This document shows, piece by piece, positions 1 through 11,250 of a stretch of DNA of 64,000 bases (position 1 is the stretch's first letter; the number at the start of each line of letters is the position of its first letter). The stretch covers positions 14,710,927-14,774,926 of the forward strand of contig JANJXV010000024.1 of NCBI GenBank assembly GCA_024803745.1, read 5' to 3'. The position numbers and the translations under genes are program-made. Under the pieces are notes generated by a model. It was given only the letters and a program-made list of their open reading frames with translations. It made no database searches and had not been told where the DNA came from. The stretch is from Megascapheus bottae. Its lineage: Eukaryota > Chordata > Mammalia > Rodentia > Geomyidae.

Positions 1-156
1 ATCTCTACCAGCTCAGAAGATGGCTAGCTATCTGTACTGAGTAGCCAGGCTCTACACAGACCCCAGGCTGGATTCAATCTTTGACAAAGCCATGCTTTGA
101 ACCAGTGATTTATTGAAGACAAATCTTAAGTGTCAGGTAAGAGTCTTAGAGGTTCT

Positions 157-172
157 TTTTTTTTTTTTTTTC
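157..172. repeat. poly(T) run
   Basis: Homopolymer T followed by TCTC. It could be the tail of a minus-strand retroposon, but no body is recognisable to its right. The rest of 1-600 shows only an A/G-rich patch near 270-360. Confidence 0.7.
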
Positions 173-598
173 TCTAGAAGTCAAATTACATCAAGTGGTT
201 ACCAAAAGAGAAGGCAAACGAATTTGGGTCTCTTCTTGTTATTATTAAGCATTGTTTTATCTTTTAAGATTGAGGAGAGGTTAAGGAAAAAGAATGATCC
301 AAAGAGGGAAAAGGTAGAGGGAAGGGAAGAAGGAAGAAGAGCAGGAAGAGAAGAAAAGGGATGTCTTGAACAATCCATTGTCTTTCTAATCTAGCTGGTA
401 ATAAGGATGTTGTGTATTACTTGAGATGGTTTGCAACCATCACGGCAACTGATTCCGATCAGCTTCCTGCTGCATTTTATCCCCTAGCCCGTGTTTCCAT
501 GTTCATTAATGGCACCAGGTGCAGCAGGCTTGGTGCAGGGAAGCACTTTGCTCAGGGCGAGCTGGGTCAATCCACTCTGTAAGGCACTGTGAAGCATG

Positions 599-601
<3 letters not shown>

Positions 602-644
<43 letters not shown>
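602..644. repeat. (GT)n microsatellite
   Basis: About 21 uninterrupted GT units. There is no recognisable SINE on either side. Confidence 0.97.
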
Positions 645-645
<1 letters not shown>

Positions 646-994
646 ACATGTGGGCACGTGCATAATAAGGGCTAGGAAGAAAACAGGAGTTAAGAGAAAA
701 AAGAAAAAGCATACTGTCTTAAGTTTGTTTATCTGCTGAACCATGGCGGGGAAAAAAAATGAAAATACCAGAGCTAAATGTGGGGCTTACTTTTCTGGAC
801 AAGAAATGGGAAACTTGGCAAACAGACAAGGAAGATCACTGCACAGCCTGCAAACAGCACACTGCACTGAAGCAAACACCAGCATTTCCTCGGGACTGTG
901 CAGGCTTTTTGCCAACAGCCCTAGGTAGGGCCACTAACTTCTTCAGCTGATCCGTACGAAGTAGCCTAAGAATGTAGGTTAAGAAAATAAGAAG

Positions 995-1113
995 TATCCA
1001 TGTGCTGAAGGCTCATAGTGGTAATCCTAGCTCCTCAGGAGGTTGAGGTCTAAGGATCATGGTTTGAAGCCAGCCTGGGCAGAAAGGTCCACAAAACTCT
1101 CATCGTCAATTAA
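995..1113 (+). repeat. B1-type SINE monomer, old
   Basis: It shows the ordered B1 landmarks: GGCTCATA, TAATCCTAGCT, CAGGAGG, then GAAGCCAGCCTGGGCAG. The ID half seen in other copies is missing after the CTCTCATC stretch. Diverged, with no duplication seen. Confidence 0.75.
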
Positions 1114-2507
1114 TGCCCTTTCCCCCCAAAGAGGATAATCAGTAATGCTAATTCCCTGTTCTTTGTGCCTTTGGGGTGGCTGGTGAGCAGACTGCCTAAG
1201 TGGTGTGACTGGAGAAGCTGCCCACGGGCAGGAAGGCAGGGGATCTATCTAATAGTAGATAGTCCCAGCCTCTCCCTCATTCCAGTTCTGAGGGAGAAAA
1301 GAGAAGGGAGGGGACTATGGAGGGGCCTCAGTTCCAGCCCCAGCCTGTACTGGCAGGCCTGTGATAAGGTCATCAGGCCTATGACTAGCAGGATGACCTG
1401 TTCCGGGCCGTGAAGGGCCACCTTCACACCCCCTTCTGCAGTTTTCACAGTGTGGCTGAATGATGGCTTTTTTCATCTTCCTTCTGAGCCAAGAAAGTCA
1501 CACCAGGCCCACATCTGTCCACAGGCAGAGTATTAGGTTTAACTGATGACCTCTGGCTGGGTAGCAGTCCTTGGCCTTTCCCCTCACTTCCTTCGGTTTG
1601 TCAGAGGTTACATAATAAGGAAGAGGAAAATTCTGGAAAGAAGCCTTTGACATTTCCTTAGGGAGTGGAGGTCTGGACCTCAGTCCTAGGGGACAGAGGG
1701 GCTGTGTAAACGCTGTGCTTATTTACATGTCCATGATCTGGGTTACAGGAGCCTCTTGGGAGAGAGCTCATGACTCTTCCTAGGGGAGGTACCTGACAGG
1801 CCAATCGATTTGTTGTATCTGCCACGGGTGAGATCTCATTACCTCCTAAGACTGAGATGGACTCCATTGTCTGGGAAAGGGCCAAGAAAGGAGTAGACAG
1901 AAGACAGATGTGTAGGGAGGTAGGGGTTGGAGGGAGCTGAGGACCTGCCAAGCCAGGTCACTGGAGGGAGCATTCCAGGCTCAGGGCAGGAAAAGATTCT
2001 GTCAGAGTGAAGGCAGACTGGGCTGAAGGCTTTCTTTCATGTTTATCCAAGTCAGAACAAGTGGGAGGGCTGTGGCACCGGGGAAAGAGAAGGCCCTGGG
2101 AACACAGGCTTAAAGCTTAGGGTCAAATATACATCCAGGTTTGTAGAGATATGCTTGACATTAGAAAGGGCCAGCTGGGCAGGGGTGGGGCTAAGGGAAT
2201 GAAGAAGGCAGCAACAGGTGACCCTCTAAGGTACTGGTCTGGCAGGTGAACACTTCACAATGACAGCACAGAGGGAGTTAATGTCAGGGAGGATTTAAAT
2301 TACAGGACCATTTTTTTAAGTGCACCCCTCTTGTGACCTTGTCAGTACAAAAGCCCATTCAGACATGAGGGACACCTGTTCAAGGAGGGGCTCTACCCCT
2401 TCAAGCTAGTTACTCCTGCATATTCCCCCCCCTCCCCGGTCTGTCTATCTGTCTCTCTTCTCATTTGCTATCCTCTTTTCGTAGCTTTTCATTACTTCTT
2501 ATGAGCT
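1114..2507. other. Intron with no recognisable feature
   Basis: Moderately G-rich sequence without retroposon landmarks, splice-flanked open frames or repeats that I can identify. The short open frames here have no coding character. Confidence 0.5.
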
Positions 2508-2855
2508 GAGAACCAGCTATGGTGGCTTATACATGTGATTCTAAGTATTCAGGAGGCAGAGTTCAGGAGGATCACAGTTTGAATGCAACTAGACAGCATG
2601 TTAGGGAGACAACCCTCCCCCACACACCCCTGCCCCATTTTAACCAATAAGCCAGGCAGGCAGCTGTCTATGTACCTGTGATCACAGATACGCAGGAAAT
2701 CTTAGGAAGATCAGTATCTGAGGTTTGTCCTAGGCAAAAATTCAAAAACTGTCTAAAAACAAAAACAAAAAAGGCTAGGATATGGCTCAAATAATAAAGC
2801 ATCTCCCTAGCAAGTATAAGACCTTGTGTTCTAACCCCAGTGCAACTGAGAAAAT
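2508..2855 (+). repeat. Two old B1/ID-related SINE copies
   Basis: A diverged B1 stretch (GGTGGCTTATACATG to GATCACAGTTTGAA) is followed from about 2648 by a second B1-like unit, an A-rich linker near 2755-2772 and an ID-like unit with GATATGGCTCAA and CCTAGCAAG. The order B1, A-rich linker, ID is that of the fused SINEs elsewhere in the window. Confidence 0.6.
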
Positions 2856-3123
2856 GTATTTAACTTCTTACTATAGAAAACCGACTTCTCTGTTCTCTGC
2901 CCTTGTCTTACTGAGGATCAAGCTTGCCAGGACCATCAGTAAGGAACAGAGTGACTGAGCATGCAGGCTAAGCAGCGTACATGATGGGAACCATGGAGGC
3001 AGCAAGCCCATTCTCCTGAGGGCTCAAGGTTTTGTTCTGAAGAAGCTTCAAGGCACACCTGATCCAACCTAGCCTGGCACAGTATCTAGGCATTGAGTGG
3101 AAGAGCCAGTTCTAGACCTATGG

Positions 3124-3127
<4 letters not shown>

Positions 3128-3156
<29 letters not shown>
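3128..3156. repeat. (TG)n microsatellite
   Basis: About 14 TG units. The stretch from 2860 to 5190 otherwise holds nothing I recognise. Confidence 0.95.
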
Positions 3157-5190
3157 ACAAGATTCATGGAGATATACAACAATAGTGTTGTTTCATTATG
3201 AGTTTAGTGCTGATGAATCAACAATGTATATGGAGTAAGATGACTTTAAGCAGAAACACATATAAAACAAGGTTGTATGTTAAGCTACTGGTGGAAATTT
3301 CCTGACCAGAGGTTCCCAGGAACCTAGCCCTGTATTTCTTTAGGAGCAATGATTTGGGATCACTGCCACACATAATGAAAATCGATTGTACTTATCTAAA
3401 GTCTTGGAGGTGGGCAAAGCCTGAGAACTAAACTCCACTGATTCCCATTCCATGGAATCCTTCCAAGGCTCCCTGCTGCCTTTCCATGCTAGCTCCCACT
3501 GTGGGCCTTTGGGCAAGGAGGCTCTGCAGCAGTAGTCAGAGCCAGGTTGCAAACTTGTGAAGCGTTTGTTTCGGGAAAGCATGCTTCCTAAGAGCCAGCA
3601 TCAGCATGGACATCTATAAATATAATAGATAGCCTTTAGAATAGGATATGATGGCAGGCTAAATGAGGTGAGGGGAACCACAGGAGTGCTTGCCAGATAG
3701 GCAATGGCAGCCTGAAGTATCGATCCCTTTCTGGAACAAAAACGTGTAGTTAAAGGAGAACTGCATAGAAGATCACTGGGGCTAATCAACACCTAAGAGG
3801 CAGGGTGTCTGTGCATGCCATCTGGGCCCAACCTGTGGTAATCCTTGTCCTACCCTACCTTGCATGTTATAGGACCACCAAATACTCTTACCCACCATAG
3901 CCAGGTAGGAAAGCTGGGCATCGTTCTCCCCCTTCCTCAGGTGAGGAGACTGGCATGCTAGGATGTGGAATTTGGATTTGCTGACAAATGCCCACAGTTC
4001 TCATCCATAGTTGTTCTCTGTATAACACTCTAGAGACCGGAACCTCTGCAGGCTAATAGCCTCTTCCAGAAATAGCCCAGATGAATTTTTAGCCTCAGTC
4101 TATTGTTATTTTCTGCCACACTGGAAGTAGTAGCTGCTTACTTCTGTCATCCCTGCTAGCTCAGCCATGGGGCCGGGAGGCTAGAATTCTGCAGCCCCTT
4201 TGCCACCTTCTCAGAGCATCAGTGCTCCAAGTACCTTCAAGACTCAGTACTATGTGTAGTTGGGGAAACACCAGGGCTCATTGCTCTAGAAATCTGCCTT
4301 TGGGTCCTGCAGGCTGAGCTACCTGAACAATGAATGCCTAATTCCACTCTGGGAGCATCTGAGCCGTTCTCAACCAGCTGAGGTTGTCTCTGGGTCTTAA
4401 AAAAGGGAGTTGATTTGGATCTAGATCCATTTCTAAGAGAACACACTGTGTTCACACACTGTGTGAGACAAAGAAAACCATCCACCTTTGCCATGCAAAG
4501 TATGGTCTTAGGGAGCTCTCTGGATTCGTTTGGAGCAGGTCCCCATGTGATCTCTCCACACTAAGCAGGCCTCTCCTAGGCTCCATCATCTCTGTAGTCT
4601 CGCTATACACTTGAGCTCACAGCTTCTGATCTATGTATGTCCGTGTAACTTCGTGGTTCTCCATTTGTTCCCCACCATAACAGACCTGAGGATTTTCAGA
4701 TCTTTCCTTGTAGAACTCAAGGCTTCATTATGTCCAAGACTATCACCCAGACAAAGACATTCTCCTGGTGGTAGATGTGCTAGGACTTGGAGGATGCTTC
4801 TAACATTTAAGACAGCATTCTCTTCCTTTTTGGTTCTTTTCTCACAAAATGGAGGCGAGGAGTGTATAGGCCAGCATTTAGAACACGCTTCATTGACCCA
4901 GAGAATCTAGGCCCAAGTGTACTGACAGCTAGCTGATAGGTGCTCTGACAACAGAGGGAGAGTCCAAGGTGCTACACGCTGGAACTCCAAACCCAAGTAC
5001 CATGACATTTTATGATGATATCAAGGAGTCTATCAAGTGATACTGAATCACTGGATAAGAGTCCTAAAATGTCAGTATAGCCAAGTCACACTCAGGAGAA
5101 ATAAAAAGATCCAGGGTGAAAATTATTCATATCCTGACCCCAGCATCTTCACACTGCTATTGTCACATGATTCTTAAGGGAGATGTCAAA

Positions 5191-5291
5191 AGAATGAAAG
5201 AAGGGAGATAAAGTTTGTGAAGGGTGTAAGAAAGGAAGAGTAAGAGTAAGGGAGGGAGAAGAAGAGAGAAGGAGAGCAGGAAGAGAAGTCC
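5191..5291 (-). promoter_or_regulatory. Pyrimidine-rich intronic tract after the PSI exon donor
   Basis: On the plus strand this is about 100 bases of nearly pure A/G. In the PLXNA4 transcript it is therefore a long C/U run with UCUU and CUUCUC repeats, beginning about 45 nt past the donor of the 101-bp exon. Such tracts bind PTB or TIA1-type splicing factors. A role here is inference, and it could be a plain low-complexity tract. Confidence 0.4.
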
Positions 5292-5336
5292 TGGGAGGTT
5301 GTGGGGGACAGGAGGCACTGGGCCTGCAGTACTCAC

Positions 5337-5437
5337 GTGTTGTGGAGCACACACCAGCCGCAGTGGGGATCACCTGAGCCAAGGCATTCGCTACAGCTCC
5401 GATATTGCCCGCAGGATTCCACAGGGACTCTGGTGAG
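5337..5437 (-). CDS. PLXNA4: PLXNA4 internal coding exon: start of the first PSI domain
   Basis: Read from 5437 to 5337, this 101-bp exon gives 33 codons plus two bases, beginning [18 protein letters not shown] and ending [11 protein letters not shown]. It starts in phase 0, matching the phase-0 end of the exon at 55047, and leaves two bases (AC) to be completed by the next exon, which is not in the window. The acceptor is CTGTCCTAG with a good branch site (TTGAC, A opposite 5466, 29 nt upstream); the donor is CAC|GTGAGT. Cysteines at exon residues 9, 15, 18, 26 and 29 with the CGWC motif are the PSI signature. This small disulfide domain links the sema propeller to the rest of the ectodomain. 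Two residues (R13 and S16) differ from the Q and G I recall for human and mouse plexin A4. The 101-bp length and CDPHCGWC-type core are typical of class A plexins; subtype A4 rests on remembered sequence. Confidence 0.93.
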
Positions 5438-5799
5438 CTAGGACAGCGCAACAGGGAGAAAGCAGTCAAGATTCTGCAGACCATCCAGTGGAATCCATGG
5501 AAGACGTGCTGCTCTAAATGTTATGAATTGTATTACCCTAAGTGCTGGAGGAGCACAAAGGTGCTTAGCACTGGAGCTGACTGTGTTGGAACTGGGGCAT
5601 CACGGCATACAGAGTACAGCTATTAGGTCTTTAAACATATCAGGAGGACAGATTCCATTAAGTTATAAGAAAAGATACTTTCATAGTGCATATTTCCATT
5701 TTCCCACTACCATGTCTCCAAAATATCTCTGTGAATATCCAACCCATCACCTATTTGTTTCCGATTAAAGCCATCTAAGGGTCTGGATGTGTTCCCTCT

Positions 5800-6240
5800 G
5801 CCCACTAAAGAATTAAAAGGCAGGCAAGTGTTAAAAGCAGACAGAGAAGTTTACTTGAAAGCTAGGGAAAACAGGAAGACTTTCCCTTTACAGAGGGCCC
5901 CCAAAGCGGAGTCTAATGGAGACCTCTAGGACTGTTAACTCTGATTTTACTGGGCTCCTCCCAGATCTCCAACCCTGGGCTTGGTGTTGACTGCTTGATG
6001 GTTGGTGCATGCATTACCCTGGCTCTTTTCATTGGTTCAGCAGACACTCAGCCCAATGAAAAGAGCATTGTGGAAAGGTGGAAATGTTTGAGCAGGAAGT
6101 CAGGGTATTCTGGGAAGAAGCATTTGAACAGGAGCCCAAAGCACTATGGGAATAGGAAGCACCATGATAAACCACATCATGTCCACCACTTTTGATCCCT
6201 GTCTACCTAACAACTCATTTTTCTTTACCTTGTCATCAGT
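5800..6240. repeat. Unclassified interspersed-repeat-like block
   Basis: The texture differs from its surroundings: a purine-rich start, a perfect 14-bp inverted repeat (6022-6035 with 6053-6066), and a stretch ending in AATAAACTGC at 6242-6251 that resembles a polyadenylation region. It could be an old LTR or DNA transposon. I cannot name a family. Confidence 0.3.
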
Positions 6241-6279
6241 GTAATAAACTGCAACCCCATTGTGTGTGCACGCATGTGC

Positions 6280-6390
6280 AGGTCCTGGGGCTTAGGGCCC
6301 AAGCACTGTCCCTGAGCTTTTTTGCTTGAGGAGAGTGTGTTATCACCTGAGACACAGGTTCACTTCTGGCTTTTTTTTATGTTTCATAGG
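6280..6390 (-). repeat. ID-type half of a SINE
   Basis: The reverse-strand landmarks GGGGCTTAGGGCCC, GCACTGTCCCTGAGCT and TTCACTTCTGGCTTTTTT are in order. The B1 half is absent or beyond recognition. A GTGTGTGCACG stretch precedes it on the tail side. Confidence 0.7.
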
Positions 6391-7336
6391 AGGTAAAAGT
6401 CTCACAGGCTTTCCTGTCCAGGCTGGCGTTTAAGAAAATCCCATGCTTACTATAGCATTTCCCTTTCCCTTTCTTTCTAACCCTTCCTATCGGTCCCAGT
6501 ATTTTTGTGGTTCCAGCCTTTTGTTTCTCTGGGCCTTTCCCACAGAGTGAGCCACAGAGTTCACTCTCTGGCTGTTCTCTGCTATGCCTTTTTCTCCCAT
6601 ACATCTAGCCAACTGGCTCCACTGGTTTCTCACTCTGGTGTTTTCAAAGAGCAGATTTGCAGTTCTCCTCCCCACGCCCTTTCCTTGACTTCAGTCTTCC
6701 TTTCCAACCCCCTAAACCTCACATTCGCCTGCAGCAGCAGCTTGTTAACGTGAAGTGTTCCACATGACATTTTTGCTTAGATCAAATGCTTCCATTTACT
6801 GCATGCTCTTAAATAACTTCTGATTTTTTTGTTCTTCAGTGCAGCTTTGCCTTGATATCTCTGATGTGCCTCTCTACCACTCACTACATAGTAGGTACTT
6901 GTAGGTATGAAATAGAATTTTTATTTTATTTTTTATAGACATGGTCATTAGTCTTCGTTTTGCCAATTTCTTCTTTACAAAAAGATGTAGTATTTTTTCT
7001 TTAATTCTCAATAGAGAACTTCCTTCATGATCATTCAGCTTGACCAAGAAGAATTTGGTGTAGTTTTTTTTTATCATCAGACAATAGGTAAAGAATCCTA
7101 GACTGTGTTGACCTAGTCGGGCCTCATTTCTCATGAACAAATGCCATCTTTCCCCTGCTGTTTCCTAGGGCATCTGCCTGTGTAAAATTATGTCCACCTC
7201 ACAGGGTTACTTGTAACTTACACACAGGCAGATTGGCACCAGTGCCTGTTCAATTAGTCTTGAAACTCTCCTTCAGAATTAATTAATCCCAAATCCCACA
7301 TGATTTCTTTCTCCTTAATTTTCTTGTTCCTTTTAT
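6391..7336. other. Intron with no recognisable feature
   Basis: Pyrimidine-rich at first, then AT-rich from 6900 to 7080. No exon-like or repeat-like structure was seen. Confidence 0.45.
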
Positions 7337-7368
7337 GTGGTGGTGGTGGTGGTGGGGTGTGTGTGTGT
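7337..7368. repeat. (GGT)n then (GT)n at a SINE tail
   Basis: Trinucleotide then dinucleotide units directly abut the tail side of the minus-strand SINE that follows. Confidence 0.9.
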
Positions 7369-7580
7369 CCTAGTACTGGGGGGTTTGAATTGAGAGCCTG
7401 GGTGTTTGCTGTCCCTTAGCTTGTTATTGCTGGTGGCTGGTGCCCTACTACATAAGCCACAGCTCCATTTCCAACTTTTTGTGAGTTAACTGCAGATAAG
7501 AGTCTCATAGACTTTTCCACAGAGGTTAGCTTTGAACCAGGATCCTCAGATTTCAGTCTCCTTGTAGTCTCTTGCTCCCA
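7369..7580 (-). repeat. B1-ID fused SINE
   Basis: Read on the minus strand it has the B1 part (CTGAAATCTGAGGATCC), the GACTCTTATCTGCAGTTAAC linker, then the ID part ending near the GT array. Moderately diverged. Confidence 0.8.
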
Positions 7581-8638
7581 TTCTCCCAACTTTTCTCTTA
7601 GAGGCCCTTTCTTGATGTCTTTTTTGCACATTTAGAATTTTGTCTTTCCCTCTGTTACTGCTCAGGTAATTTGCATGGGCCAGACTTGGGCTCTATCTGC
7701 ACATGACCTTACTGTCTTCATTATTAACCCTGACAATCAGCCTCTTACAAATCACCCTGCTGGTTTCACATGCAACCAGAAATTTACCCTCTTCCTGTTA
7801 CCTCTTTTTAATTTCCCTGCCTGCTCCTCCTTAAGCGGGGACAGCCATGCCAGTCACGTAAGCACATGCTTAGTTGCTCCTAACCCAAAGGACCCAGACT
7901 CCTAGGAATTCATGAGTAGGAAGGAAGTTCACAAGCTATTTTCAATATTTCCAAAAGCCTAATGGAAATTGGATTGTTGCTGTTTTATGATTTTATGCAT
8001 ACTCATGATGCAAGCCCTATATTAAAATGAGGAAATATATTATTACTTAATAAATGCAGTTTGTTTAGTAGACAGAATCTTTCCAAACATAATGCCTGGA
8101 GGAAGAAAAAAAATAATAAGAGAGGCCCAAGATGGTAAAGTTTGGGAAACACAAGAACATAATAATGTTTTCATAGGTTCCAGCTGTCTGGAATTCCATA
8201 TTTTGCCATGGTATTGAAGAGAAAATTATGCCTCTGTTCAATCAAAAGCATTTTTCTGGGTCTAAAACATCCTCCTCAGCTTCTCCTATTGACATGTTCT
8301 ATAATCTGGGTGGTATGACACATGTCCTGGGGTTCTGGGGATATGCCACTTTGAGTAAAGAGCCAGCTGCTTGGTGATAGCCTCAAAAACCTTGGTATTC
8401 TAAAAATATCTTGCAAGTGGTGTTTAATAATGTCAATGTCCTGGGATTTTAAAATCCTCTCTCTCTCGATTTTTCAACAGGAATCATATCTTATTTGGAT
8501 GTCAAGAGTGTAGAGGCTTGAAGGTAGGTTCAAAGTCTGCCTCTGCCGTTGTTGTCTCCGTATCTTTGTTTCATTCTTCTTTAGACATGGAAATCACTGT
8601 TTCCCAAAGCATAGGGAACACCATAGTTATGAATGTGT
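7581..8638. other. Intron with no recognisable feature
   Basis: AT-rich unique-looking sequence, notably 7930-8110. No gene or repeat was identified. Confidence 0.45.
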
Positions 8639-8881
8639 ATCATAGCCTGGATGCTGGAGGCTCATATTTGAAATTCTAGTCACTCAGGAGGCTGAGATCT
8701 GAGGATCCAGGTTTGAAGCCAGACAGGGCAGACAAATCCAAGAGATTCTGTATCTCCTATAACCTGGCAAAAAGCTGAAAGTGGAATTGTGACTAAAGTG
8801 GTAGAGCTCCAGCCTTAAGCAAAGAAGTTAAACAAGAGTATGCTTGGCTCTGAGTTCAAGTCCATGTACTGCCAAAAAAAG
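8639..8881 (+). repeat. B1-ID fused SINE
   Basis: Full-length layout: B1 part with CACTCAGGAGGCTGAGATCT and TGAAGCCAGACAGGGCAG, linker with TGTATCTCC, ID part with GTGGTAGAGCTCCAGCC, and an A-rich end at 8875-8881. Confidence 0.85.
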
Positions 8882-8974
8882 TGCTTTGTAAACTGGTAAG
8901 TAACATCAAAGGAATGTTACTGCAGTTGTTGCTATCACCAGGCACATATTATTCCTAATTGCTTGTCACCTTTT

Positions 8975-9210
8975 TTCTTTCCCCCATGAACTGGGATTTG
9001 AACCTAGGGACTCATACTTGGAAAGCAAATGCTCTAAAAATTTAGCCATACTTCCTCATCTCATGTTTGCTGTTTAGTGATTTTTTTCAGTTAGGGTCTG
9101 GTTCCCTGCCTACCACCTCAGGGCCAGTTTGGGCCCATAGCCTTTTACCTATGCCTCCAGTGTAGCTGGGATTGCAGGAATGTGTCCAGCTTTGCCGCTT
9201 CACTTTACCT
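8975..9210 (-). repeat. Old ID plus B1-related SINE
   Basis: The left part has GAACTGGGATTTGAACC and AAGCAAATGCTCTA (ID on the reverse strand). The right part has TAGCTGGGATTGCAGGAATG (B1 on the reverse strand). A T-rich linker lies near 9076-9088. Confidence 0.6.
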
Positions 9211-10264
9211 TTCCCCCACATCACAGAAAACACCTCTGAGAGGCTTCCGGGCCTCATGAACTCTGTGTGGAGTTGAGTAGATCTGGAAGACATTTTTTTT
9301 CTCTAGTCCCTTCATTATGTCATTTTTCTCCTTGAACCAAGACAACTGCCTCTAAAACATTCATCTTTCAATCCTTCAGATAAAATTCTGGAGCTATCCT
9401 AGCTTCCTGGACTTAGGTAATATTTTACCAGCTATTGTACAGCTCATTTTATGTACATGGGTCTCTGCAGGTCACAAGTCCTGGGGGTTTTGCCCTCGGC
9501 TTCGTGGGTGAACATGATAAATTCTCTCCAGGGGCTCTTTTCTTTCATCTATAAATGAGGCACTGGCAGGGTGAGTTCTAAATTCCTCTTCATTTCTGAC
9601 ATTCTAGCTCCTTTTCAATGCCCAGACTTATCACATCCATCCATCCCTTCTTTACTCTTAAGATTCTTCTAAAGTTGGTCTAGTTTATCTTCACTCTCTT
9701 TATAGCATAGACTTAAAACAAGGGAAACAACAGTGGGATTCTCACAGACCAAGGAGGACAATGATCACTGTTTGCTCATTACAAGACCTCTCTAAGGTCC
9801 AGAGGAATCTAGCAAGTTCCCCTATCAAGCTATTGCCACTTCATATCCAAGTTATGCCCCAGTGGCTGCACCTCTCCCACCTGCATCATTGCTTTGCCTT
9901 ACTCTCCTCCACCTCATAGTGGTTCTAGAAAGCATCCAAAACTTTCCTGACACTTAACATCACTACAGGAAACTAAGTTCAGTCCAGTCACTTACCTTGG
10001 TTCACACCTATATGCTAATGTCCCCAGTTACCTTCCACACTTTGCTAGTACTTTGCACAAGTGTCCAGATGGCTTCAGAGCCACCTCACCCCTGCAATAC
10101 AATCTGTCTCTCTCTCTCTGTCTCTGCCTCTGCCTCTGTCTCTGCCCCCTCCTCTCCAAATACCTGGATTCTCCATATACAAACCGCACACCAAACAAAG
10201 CCACCTGTTCATCCCCCACCTCCATCTCCTCTCCTGACCCTGGAACACAAAGCACTCCAGATGC
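9211..10264. other. Intron; CT-rich patch only
   Basis: The only distinct element is an impure (CTCTGT)n stretch at 10104-10150. No exon or dated repeat was recognised. Confidence 0.45.
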
Positions 10265-10345
10265 AAAGCCACACGATTAATTAAAAGCACCCCACGCTGA
10301 TTCAAGTCTTCAGCTAGAGTGCCAGGCATGCTAATTAACTGAGTG
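10265..10345. promoter_or_regulatory. Short ATTA-rich candidate conserved block
   Basis: It holds GATTAATTAAAAG and GCTAATTAACTGAG, homeodomain-type cores flanking a non-repetitive segment. Conservation is a guess from texture only. Confidence 0.2.
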
Positions 10346-10734
10346 AGGGAATTCAGACCACAGGAAGAGGTAAAAAGAGGAGGTCTGTGTGAAGAGATTT
10401 CTGTTTAGAGAACAAATCAGATGACAGCGTGACCTAAGCTATCAAAATGATGGATGTTTTGAGACTACAGATGATTGAGGTCTGTCTTCTGGCCACTGGA
10501 TTCCAGGAGAGGTGTATGTTGGCTGATGGGGCTGCAATAGGCCTTTGTTGTTTTGAGAGATGGAGCCTTACAACCTCTTTGGACCCTTACACATACTTCT
10601 GCCATACTGGGGGAAGGAGATGTGGTTCCTTGCCCTAAGAGTGAAGGTGGAGTCTGTATACAGTTGGCTACAGTTGGCACAGTGTCCCAGCTCTGTGCAA
10701 AAACCCACTAAGCAGTACTCAATTCCTTGACATT

Positions 10735-11250
10735 TTAGATGCAGAATTACCATCACATCCAGCAAATTCCCTTCCAAGAATGCACTCAAAAGATATGAAA
10801 GCCGAAGTATCAAAGATACAGCCATAATGCACCTAGGTTCAAAGTAGAACCATTCACTGTTTCTCAGAGGTGGAAGAAAGGTATGTGTGTGTCGTACACA
10901 CACACACACACACGCACACACAGTATTATATTATTTATTGTAAATAGGAAAAGGAAATTATAGATGAACCAACCTTAAGGACACTTCGCTAAGTGAAAGA
11001 AGACAGATGCAAATGGATAAACAGATATATAATTCCATTTGTATAGGGTCCCAAGAATAGCTAGATTCATGATAAGAAAGCAGAATGGAGGTTTTCAGGG
11101 CTGGGACAGAGGAAGAATGAGTTCAATGGGTACAAGAGATGAGTTTGGGAAGGGGAAGAGTTCAGGAAGTGGATAGTAGTGATGGCTCCACCACAGGTAA
11201 CCTTCATGTTGTATATATTTCACAATCCTAATAAAGTATTGTCTTTTAGA
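10735..11250 (+). repeat. Old L1 3' end
   Basis: The ordered landmarks of a mammalian L1 3' region are visible: the CCAAGAATGCACTCAAAAGATATGAA-like region, GCTAAGTGAAAGAAG, ATAATTCCATTTGTATAG, GGTTTTCAGGGCTGGG, and a final CCTAATAAAG. It is diverged and contains a (CA)n array. Confidence 0.75.
10881..10922. repeat. Facing GT and CA arrays
   Basis: A short GT run (GTATGTGTGTGTCG) runs straight into a (CA)n run, forming an imperfect self-complementary unit inside the L1 remnant. Confidence 0.85.

Larger units (their letters stand above)
1..5336 (-). other. PLXNA4: PLXNA4 intron downstream of the PSI exon (partial)
   Basis: This starts with the donor GTGAGT at 5336-5331 and runs off the left edge of the window. 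I looked on the minus strand for the exon that should continue the PSI domain (completing the codon begun by AC and continuing with a basic, Cys-containing stretch) and found none, so this intron is at least 5.3 kb. Confidence 0.85.

Noticed and set aside
5149..5484. 111-codon minus-strand open frame across the PSI exon
   Set aside because: It is in a different frame from the real exon and runs through both splice sites. The Cys-rich PSI reading is in another frame.
5800..6240. Considered as an endogenous retroviral LTR
   Set aside because: No recognisable terminal dinucleotides, family landmarks or duplications; kept only as an unclassified repeat-like block.
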